A stretch of 64,000 bases of DNA, taken from positions 1 through 64,000 of the forward strand of contig VGDL01000010.1 in the NCBI GenBank assembly GCA_016869735.1, written 5' to 3'. Positions within the stretch are counted from its first letter, which is position 1. Each line of letters opens with the position of its first letter. Positions 27,740 to 36,966 of the stretch are shown here, piece after piece. This DNA comes from Alphaproteobacteria bacterium. Lineage in GTDB: Bacteria; Pseudomonadota; Alphaproteobacteria; Acetobacterales; Acetobacteraceae. Below the pieces are notes generated by a model. That model was not told the DNA's origin, ran no database searches, and was given only the letters and a program-made list of their open reading frames with translations. Made by a program: the position numbers and the translations under genes.

Positions 27740-27864
27740 GAAGCATTTTTGGAAAAGATTCAGCTTTTCTAGCGCGTCACAGCGTATTAGAAGTGTACCT
27801 TCCAAGCCCCGGTATAAGGGTGCTGGCAGACCTCATCAACCACGTAACAGGGGAGCTTCCCGCA

Positions 27865-28968
27865 GTGGAACGTCGTAATTTTATTAAGCAAGCCGGCTTC
27901 GGCGGTACCGCCGTTGCCGCCACAGCATTGGCCACACCGGCGCTGGCCCAGGCCAATCCGGAAATCCGCTGGCGCCATACCTCGGCCTTCCCGAGGTCAC
28001 TCGATACGCTGTTCGGCGGGACAGAGCTTTTCGCCAAAATCATCAACGAAATGTCCGATGGCAAGTTCCAGCTTCGTATTTATTCCGCTGGTGAAATCGT
28101 GCCCGCGCTGCAGGTGTATGATGCGGTGCAGAATGGCACGGTGGAATGCGGGCAGGATGCGGCCTATTACCATTTCGGCAAGGACCCATGCTTCGTGTTC
28201 GAAACGGGCCTGCCCTTCAGCCTGAACCAGCGGCAATATTATTCCTGGCTGCGAAATGGCGGCGGGCATGAATTGATCCAGGAATTCTACCGCCCGCTTG
28301 GCGTGCGGTCCTTCTCCTTCGGCGGCACGGCCTGCCAGATGGGTGGCTGGTTCCGCAAGGAAATCAACACGGTTGAGGATCTGCGCGGCCTGAAATTCCG
28401 CGTGGGTGGCTTTGCCGGCAATATTCTGCGCCGCCTTGGCGTTGTGCCGCAGCAGATTGGCGCTGGCGATATCTATCCCGCGCTAGAACGCGGCACGATT
28501 GATGGCGCCGAATGGGTCGGCCCCTATGATGATGAAAAGCTCGGCTTCAATAAGGTCGCACGTTTCTATCATTACCCCGGCTGGTGGGAAGGCGCGTCCT
28601 GCGGCACGCTGTTCATCAATGAGCGGGCGTGGAATTCTATCCCCAAGAGCTACCAGGCGATGATCGAAGCTGCGGCAGGTATCGTCACCGCATCCATGGT
28701 GCCGAAATATGACGCGCTGAACCCGCAGGCCATGAAACGTCTGCTGGCTGGCGGTACGCAGCTGAAGCCCTTCTCGACCCCTGTTCTGCAGGCATGCTAT
28801 GATGAGTGCTGGAAATACTATGATGAAGTTGCCGCGCAGAACGCCATGTTCAAGAAGCTGCTCGACAGCATGAAGGCCTTCCGTCCGGATACCGTCGCTT
28901 GGTTCCGTGTTGCAGAGGCCACGTTTGACGGCTTCTTGCACAGGATGTCGGCTGCCAACCGCATCTGA
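27865..28968 (+). CDS. TRAP transporter substrate-binding protein, TakP-like
   Basis: Periplasmic binding protein of about 367 residues. The start GTG 27865 follows AGGGGAG and opens a twin-arginine signal, ERRNFIKQAGFGGTAVAAT, with an ALAQA cleavage site; the open frame extends upstream without one. Mature segments RWRHTSAFPRSLDT, QMGGWFRKEINTVEDLRGLK, GDIYPALERGTIDGAEWVGPYDDEKLGF and PGWWEGAS closely match the alpha-keto acid binding protein TakP of Rhodobacter. Ligand is therefore probably a small 2-oxo acid. The membrane partners lie downstream on the opposite strand, and a strong terminator separates them. Confidence 0.92.
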   Translation: MERRNFIKQAGFGGTAVAATALATPALAQANPEIRWRHTSAFPRSLDTLFGGTELFAKIINEMSDGKFQLRIYSAGEIVPALQVYDAVQNGTVECGQDAAYYHFGKDPCFVFETGLPFSLNQRQYYSWLRNGGGHELIQEFYRPLGVRSFSFGGTACQMGGWFRKEINTVEDLRGLKFRVGGFAGNILRRLGVVPQQIGAGDIYPALERGTIDGAEWVGPYDDEKLGFNKVARFYHYPGWWEGASCGTLFINERAWNSIPKSYQAMIEAAAGIVTASMVPKYDALNPQAMKRLLAGGTQLKPFSTPVLQACYDECWKYYDEVAAQNAMFKKLLDSMKAFRPDTVAWFRVAEATFDGFLHRMSAANRI

Positions 28969-28990
28969 TCCAGACGCGTAGTTGGTTTTT

Positions 28991-29094
28991 TAGAGCAGAT
29001 CACGTTCAGATGGAAAATCTGAACGTGTGAAGATGCTCGAAAAACAACGAGGTAGAGGCTGCTGCGTGAACCCACGTGAACGCAACATGCTCTA
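28991..29094. repeat. composite palindromic element (possible dispersed repeat)
   Basis: The segment is bounded by TAGAGCA at 28991-28997 and its reverse complement TGCTCTA at 29088-29094. Inside, CACGTTCAGAT and ATCTGAACGTG form a perfect 11-base stem with a 5-base loop at 29001-29027. Alphaproteobacterial genomes carry families of intergenic palindromes beginning with similar TAGAGCA boxes, so this may be one copy. I see no second copy in the window. Confidence 0.5.
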
Positions 29095-29097
29095 GAG

Positions 29098-29129
29098 CCG
29101 GTCGGGTGGAAGCACCTGACCGGTTTTTT
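29098..29129 (+). terminator. Rho-independent terminator after the TRAP binding-protein gene
   Basis: CCGGTCGGGTG pairs with CACCTGACCGG (11 base pairs with one G-U), loop GAAG, followed by six T. It is a classic terminator for plus-strand transcription, about 130 bases after the binding-protein stop. Confidence 0.9.
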
Positions 29130-29150
29130 GTTGCCCGATCACGCCAAAAG

Positions 29151-29178
29151 AAAAACCCCATGGCGGTGTGCCATGGGG
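29151..29178 (-). terminator. Rho-independent terminator for the TRAP permease operon
   Basis: On the minus strand CCCCATGGC and GCCATGGGG form a 9-base stem with a 5-base loop followed by T5. It lies about 26 bases past the stop of the large permease gene and so ends that transcript. Confidence 0.88.
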
Positions 29179-29204
29179 CTTTGCGTTGACGGCCTGTCAA
29201 GGAC

Positions 29205-30809
29205 TTACCTTGGCGGGCCGAAGCTAGGCGGCGGCAGATCATCTTCCTCAGGCGGCGGTGCCACTTCGATCCTGATCGTACTCGGATCAATCCCGTGTGG
29301 CTTATCCAGGAAGAAGGTGACGGTGATCGGTGCGAAGATAACGATCGCCACCATGATGAGCTGCAAGCCCACCCAGGGAATCGCGCCCCAATAGATATCC
29401 GCGCTACTGATGGTCTTTGGAATGACGCTGCGGAGATAGAACAGCGCAAAGCCGAAGGGCGGGTGCATGAAGCTGGTTTGCATATTCACGCAGAGCATCA
29501 CGCCAAACCAGATCAGCGCCGCATCCGCACCAACCACCGGGGTCAATAGCTTCTGCGCCACCGGGGCCAGCATGGGCACGATGATGAAGGCGATTTCGAA
29601 GAAATCAAGGAAGAAGGCCAGGAAGAAGACCAGCAGATTGACCGCGATCAGGAAGCCCCAAACGCCGCCCGGCAGGCTGGTCAGCCCATGTTCCACCCAA
29701 AGATTGCCATCCACCCCGGCAAAGACGATGGAAAAGCAGGTAGCCCCCACCACGATGAAGGCGACCATGGAGGTGATGCGCATGGTGGAACGCATGCCCT
29801 CCACAATCAAATCATGCAGCGTCTTATCCCGCCAGGCGCGCCAGCACAGCCAGATGATGGAGGCAAAAAACACGGAGAAGCCGATGCGAAACGGCACCGT
29901 CTTCATGCCGACCGTATAGGCAGCGACCAGGCAGCCAGCGACCGCGATCAACCCGGCCGCATAGGCCAACCTATCTATGTTGGTCATCTGCGTATTGCGC
30001 AGCACCGCCAGAATGATGGCGCCAACCGTACCAAGCGCACCCGCTTCGGTTGGCGTTGCGAGCCCGAGCATAATGGTGCCAAGCACCAGGAAGATCAGCA
30101 CCCCGGCTGGGATGATGCCCCACAAGCATTTGATGAGCAGTGGACGGCCCGTGAGGGTGCGCGGCACCGGCGGCAAATCCTGCGGCCGGATGATCGTCAG
30201 GAACCAGGTATAAAGCGCAAAGAGCGCGATCTGCAGCAGCGAAGGTCCCCAGGCGCCCAGGTACATATCGCCCACAGACCGGCCCAACTGGTCTGCCAGC
30301 ACCACCAGCACGAGTGAAGGCGGCACCAACTGCGTGATGGTGCCGGATGCTGCCAAAACGCCTGTCGCGTAGCGGATATTGTAATTGTAGCGCATCATCA
30401 CCGGCATGGTGATCAGCGCCATGGCGATTACCTGTGCGGCTACGGTGCCGGTAATGGCCCCCAGGATGAAGCCCACAATAATAACCGAATAGCCAAGCCC
30501 ACCCTTCATGGGGCCGAAAAGCTGGCCCATGCTTTCAAGCATGTCTTCCGCCAGCCCGCATCTCTCCAATATCGCGCCCATAAGCGTAAAAAATGGAATG
30601 GCGAGCAGCAGATCATTGGCCAAAATACTGCCGAAAATACGCCCAGGGATGGCTTGCAGGAAGTCTATGGTGAAGAACCCCTGCGCCATGGAAATCATGC
30701 CGAAGAAGAGCCCAACTGCCGCCAGCGAAAAGGCCACCGGAAAGCCAATAATCAAGAATACCACCAGCCCCGCAAACATCAGGGGCGGCATCCAATCCAA
30801 AGGTATCAT
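29205..30809 (-). CDS. TRAP transporter large permease, DctM type
   Basis: A 534-residue inner-membrane protein with roughly twelve to fourteen hydrophobic segments; this is the ion-coupled channel of a TRAP carrier. Characteristic parts are FLIIGFPVAFSLAAVGLFFG near residue 18, FFTLMGAILERCGLAEDMLE, and LTPVVGADAALIWFGVMLCVNMQTSFMHPPFGFALFYLR. The C-terminal tail is Pro- and Glu-rich. Its start overlaps the small-permease stop by 4 bases, so the two are coupled. It probably works with the TakP-like binding protein encoded convergently. Confidence 0.95.
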   Translation of the reverse strand: MIPLDWMPPLMFAGLVVFLIIGFPVAFSLAAVGLFFGMISMAQGFFTIDFLQAIPGRIFGSILANDLLLAIPFFTLMGAILERCGLAEDMLESMGQLFGPMKGGLGYSVIIVGFILGAITGTVAAQVIAMALITMPVMMRYNYNIRYATGVLAASGTITQLVPPSLVLVVLADQLGRSVGDMYLGAWGPSLLQIALFALYTWFLTIIRPQDLPPVPRTLTGRPLLIKCLWGIIPAGVLIFLVLGTIMLGLATPTEAGALGTVGAIILAVLRNTQMTNIDRLAYAAGLIAVAGCLVAAYTVGMKTVPFRIGFSVFFASIIWLCWRAWRDKTLHDLIVEGMRSTMRITSMVAFIVVGATCFSIVFAGVDGNLWVEHGLTSLPGGVWGFLIAVNLLVFFLAFFLDFFEIAFIIVPMLAPVAQKLLTPVVGADAALIWFGVMLCVNMQTSFMHPPFGFALFYLRSVIPKTISSADIYWGAIPWVGLQLIMVAIVIFAPITVTFFLDKPHGIDPSTIRIEVAPPPEEDDLPPPSFGPPR

Positions 30810-31351
30810 TGCACTGGCCTCTCGTAATGGGCTTCAAGGTCCGGGATATCATGCCCGTTCAGTGCCGCCACGCGCTTGATGAGTTCGGAAATGCCTTGCA
30901 GCGCCAGCAGGCCAAAGCCCAGCGGGATCAGGAATTTCACCGGCCAGCGCAGCAAGCCACCGGCATTGCTGGACCATTCACCCATGGAGAAGGACTGCAT
31001 GAAGAAGGGCCAGGAAAGCCAGCCGAGCAGGATGCAGGCCGGCATCATAAAGACAATGATGCCCGCAATATCAAGCAGGATCTGCCCACGGCGCGACAGC
31101 ATCGTGTAAAGGATATCCACCCGCACATGCTCATTCTTCTTGAGCGTGTAGCTGGCACCGAGCATGACGATGGTGGCGTACATATACCATTGCGCTTCAA
31201 GCCAGGCATTGGAACTGCTGTCATAGCCATAACGCATCATGGCGTTTACGGAGCTGACAAGGCACGCGAGCAAAACAAGCCAGTCGCATAGCTTACCGAT
31301 ATTCTGATTGATCCAGTCGACAAAGCGACTGAACGCCAAAAGTGGCGCCAT
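30806..31351 (-). CDS. TRAP transporter small permease, DctQ type
   Basis: A 181-residue protein with four hydrophobic segments. The LVLLACLVSSVNAMMRYGYDSSSNAWLEAQWYMYATIVMLGASYTLKKNEHVRVD region is the DctQ signature block. It is the first gene of the permease operon. A ribosome site AGGGGG lies about 10 bases before ATG, and two overlapping dyads lie directly upstream of that. Confidence 0.93.
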   Translation of the reverse strand: MAPLLAFSRFVDWINQNIGKLCDWLVLLACLVSSVNAMMRYGYDSSSNAWLEAQWYMYATIVMLGASYTLKKNEHVRVDILYTMLSRRGQILLDIAGIIVFMMPACILLGWLSWPFFMQSFSMGEWSSNAGGLLRWPVKFLIPLGFGLLALQGISELIKRVAALNGHDIPDLEAHYERPVQ

Positions 31352-31374
31352 GAAGCGAGTACCCCCTGTTGGAA

Positions 31375-31399
31375 CTTCCGTCCCGCTCGGAAGGCGGGA
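31375..31399 (-). promoter_or_regulatory. two interleaved dyads in the dctQ leader
   Basis: CTTCCG (31375-31380) can pair with CGGAAG (31388-31393), and TCCCGC (31381-31386) with GCGGGA (31394-31399). The two stems interleave, so only one hairpin can form at a time. They sit just upstream of the ribosome site of the small-permease gene. A regulatory switch or a protein operator is possible; neither is shown. Confidence 0.35.
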
Positions 31400-31574
31400 T
31401 TCTCAACTAATTGTGTTTGAAGCTAGCTTAGGATCGAACAAAAGAAAACTACTTCAAGGGGGTGGCAGATAAGATTTCGGTAACGCGCCCCCTTCGCGCA
31501 CCGCCCTTGGCAAGCCAGGATGGGAGCCACCGAGGAAGGGGGCGAACCCAGCCCGGCCACAGAAGGAGGAAACC

Positions 31575-32540
31575 ATGAAGCGTCGCCAGATTCTTGCCGC
31601 CGGGGCCGCTATGCTCGCTGCTCCCAGGGCGCATGCCCAGGCCTATCCAGCGCGCCCTATCACCATTATCGCTGCTGGCGCTGCCGGGGGACCCACCGAC
31701 ACCATCACCCGGATCATTGCCGACAGCCTTGGCAAGCATATCGGCCAATCCGTGGTGGTGGAATCCATTGGCGGGTCGGTTGTGGGGCCGCAGCGCCTCG
31801 CGCAATCGCGCCCCGATGGCTATACGCTGATGATCAATAATATTGGCATGGCCGCGAGTGCCACCCTGTATCGGCGTTTGCCCTATCAGGTGCCGGGCAG
31901 CTTTGCGCCGCTTGGTATTGTGTCCGACGCCGCCATGACGGTGATCACCCGGCCCGATTTCCCGGCGGCCAATTTGCGGGACGTGATGGCCGAAATGAAT
32001 CGCAAGGGCGATGTAATTAACCTGGCAACCGCCGGCATCAGCTCGGCGGCCAATCTCTGTGGGCTTCTGGTGCAGCAGGCTGCCGGCGCCAAGGCCACCA
32101 CCGTGGTGTTTCGTGGCACTGCGCCGGCAATCGCCGAGCTTATGGCCGGGCGGATTGATGTGCTGTGTGATCAGGCAACCAATACCGTGCCTTATATCCG
32201 CGACAATCGCGTGAAGGTTTATGGCGTGAGCAGCCCTGCGCGGCTTTCTGGCCTGCCGAACGTCCCCACCACGACCGAGGCCGGATCGCCCGGCATCGCC
32301 ATGTCCACCTGGCATGGGCTTTACGCACCCGCCGGCACGCCGGAGCCGATCCAGGAACATATCTCGGCCGCGTTGCGCATGGCCTTGAAGGAAGAAAGAC
32401 TGCGTCAGCGCTTTGCCGATCTGCTGACCGATGTGCCTTCAGATGAACGCGCTTCCATCGCCTTCCATCGCCGCTTTGTCGCCGAGGAAGTGACACGCTG
32501 GCAGCCTATTATTGAAGCCGCTGGCGCTTACGCGGATTAA
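31575..32540 (+). CDS. tripartite tricarboxylate transporter substrate-binding protein (TctC/Bug)
   Basis: A 321-residue periplasmic binding protein. Signal peptide MKRRQILAAGAAMLAAPRAHAQA has an AHAQA cleavage site. The YPARPITIIAAGAAGGPTDTITR start and the SRPDGYTLMINN segment are the Bug-family marks; the usual P-G-G ligand loop reads A-G-G here. No TctA or TctB membrane gene is near, as is common for these proteins, so the transport partner or a sensing role is unknown. It is divergent from the TRAP permease operon (about 220 bases) and convergent with recA. Confidence 0.9.
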   Translation: MKRRQILAAGAAMLAAPRAHAQAYPARPITIIAAGAAGGPTDTITRIIADSLGKHIGQSVVVESIGGSVVGPQRLAQSRPDGYTLMINNIGMAASATLYRRLPYQVPGSFAPLGIVSDAAMTVITRPDFPAANLRDVMAEMNRKGDVINLATAGISSAANLCGLLVQQAAGAKATTVVFRGTAPAIAELMAGRIDVLCDQATNTVPYIRDNRVKVYGVSSPARLSGLPNVPTTTEAGSPGIAMSTWHGLYAPAGTPEPIQEHISAALRMALKEERLRQRFADLLTDVPSDERASIAFHRRFVAEEVTRWQPIIEAAGAYAD

Positions 32541-32595
32541 GCGGGCAGGGGGGCGTGACCCAGAGAGATGGGGCTCGCCTATTTGAGGGGGGCGG

Positions 32596-33642
32596 TTATT
32601 CCGCCGCCGCCTTTTCCTCTTCTTCGGTGACATCACCAGAGAGCATCTTTTCGGCCAGCAAGCCGGCCTGGCCACGAATGCGCTGTTCGATGGATGTCGC
32701 CATTTCCGGATGTTCGCGCAGGAAGCCCTTGGCGTTTTCGCGCCCCTGGCCGATGCGCTGACTATCGCAGGAGAACCAGGCGCCTGATTTCTCGACAATA
32801 TTGGCCTTCACGCCAAGATCAATGAGTTCACCAAGTTTGCTGATGCCCTCACCATACATGATGTCGAATTCCACTTCCCGGAAGGGGGGCGCCATCTTGT
32901 TCTTCACCACCTTCACGCGGGTATGGTTGCCCGTCACTTCATCACGTTCCTTGATGGCGCCGATGCGGCGGATTTCCATGCGGACCGAGGCGTAGAATTT
33001 CAGCGCATTGCCGCCCGTGGTGGTTTCGGGATTGCCGAACATCACCCCGATCTTGAGGCGGATCTGGTTCAGGAAAATCAGCAGCGTATTGGATTTGGCG
33101 ACCGAACCCGTGAGCTTGCGGAGCGCCTGCGACATCAGCCGCGCATGCAGCCCGACATGGCTATCGCCCATTTCGCCTTCCAATTCCGCGCGCGGCACGA
33201 GCGCTGCGACGGAATCCACCACCAGCACGTCAACGGCGCCGGAGCGCACCAGCGTATCGGCGATCTCAAGCGCCTGTTCTCCGGCATCGGGCTGGCTGAT
33301 CAGCAGATTATCCACATCCACGCCAAGCTTCTTGGCATAGCCGGGATCGAGCGCATGTTCCGCATCCACAAAGGCACAGGTGCCGCCGCGCTTCTGCGCT
33401 TCCGCGATCACATGCAGCGCAAGCGTGGTCTTGCCTGAGGATTCCGGCCCGTAGATTTCAACAATCCGCCCTTTCGGCAGGCCGCCAATACCAAGCGCCA
33501 GATCAAGCCCGAGCGAGCCTGAGGACACGACCTCAATATCGCCCTGCTGGGATTGCTTGGCGCCGAGGCGCATGATGGAGCCCTTGCCGAAGGCCCTTTC
33601 GATCTGGCTGAGCGCTGCGTCGAGCGCCTTTCCCTTATCCAT
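32596..33642 (-). CDS. recA: recombinase RecA
   Basis: DNA-dependent ATPase for homologous recombination and LexA cleavage in the SOS response. 348 residues, normal length and no intein. Walker A is [16 protein letters not shown] near residue 65; [24 protein letters not shown] covers Walker B and loop L1; [31 protein letters not shown] is the L2 and core block. The acidic C-terminal tail EEEEKAAAE is present. An SOS box lies 178 bases upstream. The gene stands alone, with tctC genes on either side. Confidence 0.98.
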   Translation of the reverse strand: MDKGKALDAALSQIERAFGKGSIMRLGAKQSQQGDIEVVSSGSLGLDLALGIGGLPKGRIVEIYGPESSGKTTLALHVIAEAQKRGGTCAFVDAEHALDPGYAKKLGVDVDNLLISQPDAGEQALEIADTLVRSGAVDVLVVDSVAALVPRAELEGEMGDSHVGLHARLMSQALRKLTGSVAKSNTLLIFLNQIRLKIGVMFGNPETTTGGNALKFYASVRMEIRRIGAIKERDEVTGNHTRVKVVKNKMAPPFREVEFDIMYGEGISKLGELIDLGVKANIVEKSGAWFSCDSQRIGQGRENAKGFLREHPEMATSIEQRIRGQAGLLAEKMLSGDVTEEEEKAAAE

Positions 33643-33819
33643 GCTGCACCCCTGATGCTGGTGAATAGCTCATTGTCATTTCAACCATAACGCGATTTTG
33701 GGCACGGTTACCACAGCTTATGGTAATGTGACCAGAAAATTCGTCAGAGCCCCGCCACAAGGCCCTGCGGCCTCGATTCGGTGCAAGAGGAAGATGCCAA
33801 GTGGTTAGGGATTTGGCAA

Positions 33820-33834
33820 GAACAAAAAAAGAAC
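33820..33834 (-). promoter_or_regulatory. LexA (SOS) box upstream of recA
   Basis: GAAC-AAAAAAA-GAAC on the plus strand reads GTTC-N7-GTTC on the recA strand, an exact match to the direct-repeat SOS box of alphaproteobacteria. It is 178 bases upstream of the recA ATG, implying a long leader. The same site lies about 50 bases past the stop of the TctC gene at 33884, which is transcribed away from recA's promoter region only in its tail. Confidence 0.8.
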
Positions 33835-33883
33835 AAGAATGATTTCTTGCGCCAAAATCCTCATTTTGGCGAAGGTTGCATCA

Positions 33884-34864
33884 CTACCCCGCCGCGCGAA
33901 TGCCGCGGCTTTTGATCACCTCACCCCATTTGGCGATCTCCCGCGTCCAGTAATCCTGAAACTCTGCCGGGCTATCGCCAATCGGCTCTGTCCCCTGCGT
34001 GATCATCTGCTGGCGAAACGCCGGGTCATCCACTGCCGCGCGCACGGCACCCGCCAGCCTTTCCACCACCACGCTCGGCAAGCCCGCCGGGCCCATCAGC
34101 GCCATATCGGTCGAGGAATCAAACCCTGTCACGCCGCTTTCCGCCAGCGTCGGCAATTCCGGCAAAAGCGAGGATCGCGTCGCCGTCCCCACCGCCAGCA
34201 ATTTCAGCGTCCCCGCAGCGCGATGCGGCAGGGAAGATACCGCATCAATGAAGGACATTTGCGTCTCGCCTGCCACCACCGCCTGCATGGAAGGCGCGCC
34301 ACCGCGATAAGGCACATGCAGCATGCGCAAGCCCGCAATCGCCATCAGCATTTCTGTCGCCAAATGGCTCGATGCGCCAATCCCGGCGGAGGAGAAGGAA
34401 ACCTGTTCCGGCCGCGCGCGTACATAGGCCAGGAATTCCGCGATATTGTTCACCGGCAAGGCAGGATGCACGCAAAGCGCCTGCGGCGTGCGCCCAACCA
34501 GGCTGATCCCGGTAAAGCCCGCGCGATTATCATAGGGCAGGGGATCAATCAGATGGGGCGCGATGGCATAGGTGCTATTGGTTGCGAACAGCAGCGTATA
34601 GCCATCCGGCCGCGCACGCGCGACAACACCATGTCCGATCGTGCCCGAAGCCCCGGCGCGATTATCCACCACGAATTGCTGGCCGAAAGCCTGGCTGAAA
34701 CGCTGTGCAAAAAGCCGCGCCATGGTGTCTGACGACCCACCCGCCGGCCAGGGATTGATGATCTGCACCGGGCGCGCGGGCCAGACCTCCTGCGCGGAAG
34801 CAGTCCGAAGCGCGGGCGCGGCAAGCAAACCGGCCAGAACCACGCGGCGTTGGATGAAATGCAT
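33884..34864 (-). CDS. TctC/Bug family substrate-binding protein of the hyu operon
   Basis: A 326-residue periplasmic binding protein. The signal peptide is QRRVVLAGLLAAPALRTASAQE. The mature start WPARPVQIINPWPAGGSSDTMAR, with RARPDGYTLLFATNS and LHVPYRGGAPSMQAV, is typical of the family. It follows hyuA after 11 bases and is probably the last gene of the hyuB-hyuA-tctC transcript. This suggests that it binds a hydantoin, oxoproline or related cyclic amide, but that is inference. Confidence 0.92.
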   Translation of the reverse strand: MHFIQRRVVLAGLLAAPALRTASAQEVWPARPVQIINPWPAGGSSDTMARLFAQRFSQAFGQQFVVDNRAGASGTIGHGVVARARPDGYTLLFATNSTYAIAPHLIDPLPYDNRAGFTGISLVGRTPQALCVHPALPVNNIAEFLAYVRARPEQVSFSSAGIGASSHLATEMLMAIAGLRMLHVPYRGGAPSMQAVVAGETQMSFIDAVSSLPHRAAGTLKLLAVGTATRSSLLPELPTLAESGVTGFDSSTDMALMGPAGLPSVVVERLAGAVRAAVDDPAFRQQMITQGTEPIGDSPAEFQDYWTREIAKWGEVIKSRGIRAAG

Positions 34865-34875
34865 GGAAGCCTCCT

Positions 34876-36966
34876 TCAGCTTTGGCTTAATTCAATGACC
34901 AGATTGCGGTGCCTGTCCACGGAAACCTGCGCGCCGGGCGGGATCACGCAGGTTGATTCGCGTTCTTCCACCAGCGCTGGCCCGGCAAAAGCCGTACCGG
35001 GGGCCAGCCGATAACGGTCATAAACCGCGCAATCGCACCAGCCATGGCCTTCAAACAGCGCGCGCCTGGTTCCGCGCCGCGCCTCACCTGCTTCGGATTT
35101 TTGCGCGCCTTCCATGGCGATATCTCGGCCCGGCGCGGATGCGGCAAGCCGCCAGGTGAGTGCCTCAATCGGCAGCCCATCCAGCGCGCGGCCGAAGCGT
35201 TCACGATAGGCCGCCAGGAAATTCTGCTCAATCGCCGCAACATCCTGCGGGCCGGGCCTCAGGCTCGGCATCGGCACGGGGATTTCAAAACCCTGGCCGA
35301 CATAGCGCATATCCGCTGCCGGCTTGTAGATGATGTCGGCGGGATCAGCGCCGGCGCCAATCAGCAAGCCGCGCGCTTCCGCGACCATTTCCGCATATAG
35401 GGCGGCGATCTTCGCCCAATCGAGCCGTTCCAGCCGCCCGACCAGGCTGCGTACCAGATCGGTCGCGGGTGGTGCGACCAGAAAGCCAATCGCAGAAGCA
35501 ACCCCGGCGCCAAGTGGCACCAGCACGCGCTTGATCTTCAGCAAGCGCGCGAGGTCGCAGGCATGCACCGGCCCAGCACCGCCAAAGGCAATCAGCGTAA
35601 AGCGGCGCGGATCGCGGCCCTTTTCAGCCATATGCATGCGCGTTGCCGCCGCCATGGTCTCATCCACAATGCGGCGAATGCCAAGCGCTGCATCATCCGC
35701 ACTCACGCCCAGCTTGGCGGAAAGATCACCGCTCACGGCGCGCGTCACGGCGTTGAGGTCAAGCGCCATTTCGCCACCGAGGAAATAGGCGGGATCAAGC
35801 CGGCCCAGCACCAGATCGGAATCGGTCACGGTGGGTTCCGCACCGCCGCGCCCGTAACAGATCGGCCCTGGCTTCGCGCCCGCGCTGCGCGGGCCAACCT
35901 TCATCAGCCCGGAAGCGGGATCAACCCGCGCGATGGAACCACCGCCCGCGCCGATTTCGATCATATCCACGACAGAGACTTTCAAGGGCAGGCCAGAACC
36001 TTTCTGAAAGCGCCGCACGCGCCCCGCTTCGAAATCGAATTTCCGGTCCGGCGCGCCATTCTGGATCAGGCACATCTTGGCGGTGGTGCCGCCCATGTCA
36101 TAGGAAATCACCTGATCCAGCGAAGCGCGTTGCGCGAGCCATGATGCCGCCATGGCCCCCGCTGCCGGCCCGCTTTCAATCAGCCGGATCGGGTAATCCT
36201 TCGCCTCCTGCACGGAAGCAATGCCACCGCCCGAGAGCATGACATAAAGCGCCCCCGTCACGCCCATGGCCGCGAGGGATGCTTCAAGCTTCGCCAAATA
36301 GCGCTGCATGCGCGGCTGCACATAGGCATTGGCGCAGGCGGTGCTGATGCGCTCAAATTCGCGAATTTCCGGCGCCACGGCGGAAGAAAGCGTCATGGGC
36401 AGATCAGGGAATAGGCCGCGAATAACCTCTGCCGCGCGGCGTTCATGGCGCGGGTCGCGCCAGGCATGCAAAAAGCCAATAGCGAGGGCTTCTACCTTCT
36501 CAACTTCCACCAATTGGCGCGTGGCGGCGATCAGCGCGGCCTCATCCAACGGCAACAATACCTCGCCCTGCACATCCAGGCGTTCCGGCACTTCCAGGCG
36601 CAAATGGCGCGGCACCAAAGTCGGCGGCGCTTCCAGGAAAAGATCGTAAAGATCGTAGCGGATTTCACGCCCGATTTCGATGGAATCGCGAAAGCCATCG
36701 GTGGTGAGCAAGCCCACCTTGCAGCCGGTGCGTTCGATGATGGTATTGGTCACCAGCGTCGTGCCATGCACGATGCTGTGCAGATCGCCGGGCTGAAGGC
36801 CGGTTTCTTCCAAAAGCCGCGCAATGCCGGCGACAATCGCTTCCGACGGATCATCCGGCGTCGTCAGCCGCTTGCCGGTTGCGACCAGATTGCGCGCGGG
36901 ATCATGCAAGACGAAATCGGTGAAGGTACCACCGACATCAACGCCGATGCGGGCTGTCGCCTTCAT
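34876..36966 (-). CDS. hyuA: hydantoinase/oxoprolinase family protein, subunit A
   Basis: A 696-residue ATP-dependent amidohydrolase subunit. The N-terminus IGVDVGGTFTDFVLHD is the actin-like ATP phosphate loop. HGTTLVTNTIIERTG, the VISYDMGGTTAKMCLI block near 290 and ITLIAFGGAGP-like FTLIAFGGAGPVHACDLA near 463 are family marks. Together with subunit B it opens 5-oxoproline or N-methylhydantoin type rings using ATP. The start overlaps the hyuB stop by 4 bases. Sequence alone does not separate the oxoprolinase, hydantoinase and acetone-carboxylase-like branches, but the separate A and B genes of this size favour the first two. Confidence 0.93.
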   Translation of the reverse strand: MKATARIGVDVGGTFTDFVLHDPARNLVATGKRLTTPDDPSEAIVAGIARLLEETGLQPGDLHSIVHGTTLVTNTIIERTGCKVGLLTTDGFRDSIEIGREIRYDLYDLFLEAPPTLVPRHLRLEVPERLDVQGEVLLPLDEAALIAATRQLVEVEKVEALAIGFLHAWRDPRHERRAAEVIRGLFPDLPMTLSSAVAPEIREFERISTACANAYVQPRMQRYLAKLEASLAAMGVTGALYVMLSGGGIASVQEAKDYPIRLIESGPAAGAMAASWLAQRASLDQVISYDMGGTTAKMCLIQNGAPDRKFDFEAGRVRRFQKGSGLPLKVSVVDMIEIGAGGGSIARVDPASGLMKVGPRSAGAKPGPICYGRGGAEPTVTDSDLVLGRLDPAYFLGGEMALDLNAVTRAVSGDLSAKLGVSADDAALGIRRIVDETMAAATRMHMAEKGRDPRRFTLIAFGGAGPVHACDLARLLKIKRVLVPLGAGVASAIGFLVAPPATDLVRSLVGRLERLDWAKIAALYAEMVAEARGLLIGAGADPADIIYKPAADMRYVGQGFEIPVPMPSLRPGPQDVAAIEQNFLAAYRERFGRALDGLPIEALTWRLAASAPGRDIAMEGAQKSEAGEARRGTRRALFEGHGWCDCAVYDRYRLAPGTAFAGPALVEERESTCVIPPGAQVSVDRHRNLVIELSQS

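Noticed and set aside
31375-31399. H-type pseudoknot in the dctQ leader
   Set aside because: The interleaved stems have zero- or one-base connecting loops, too short for a stable pseudoknot; reported as alternative hairpins instead.
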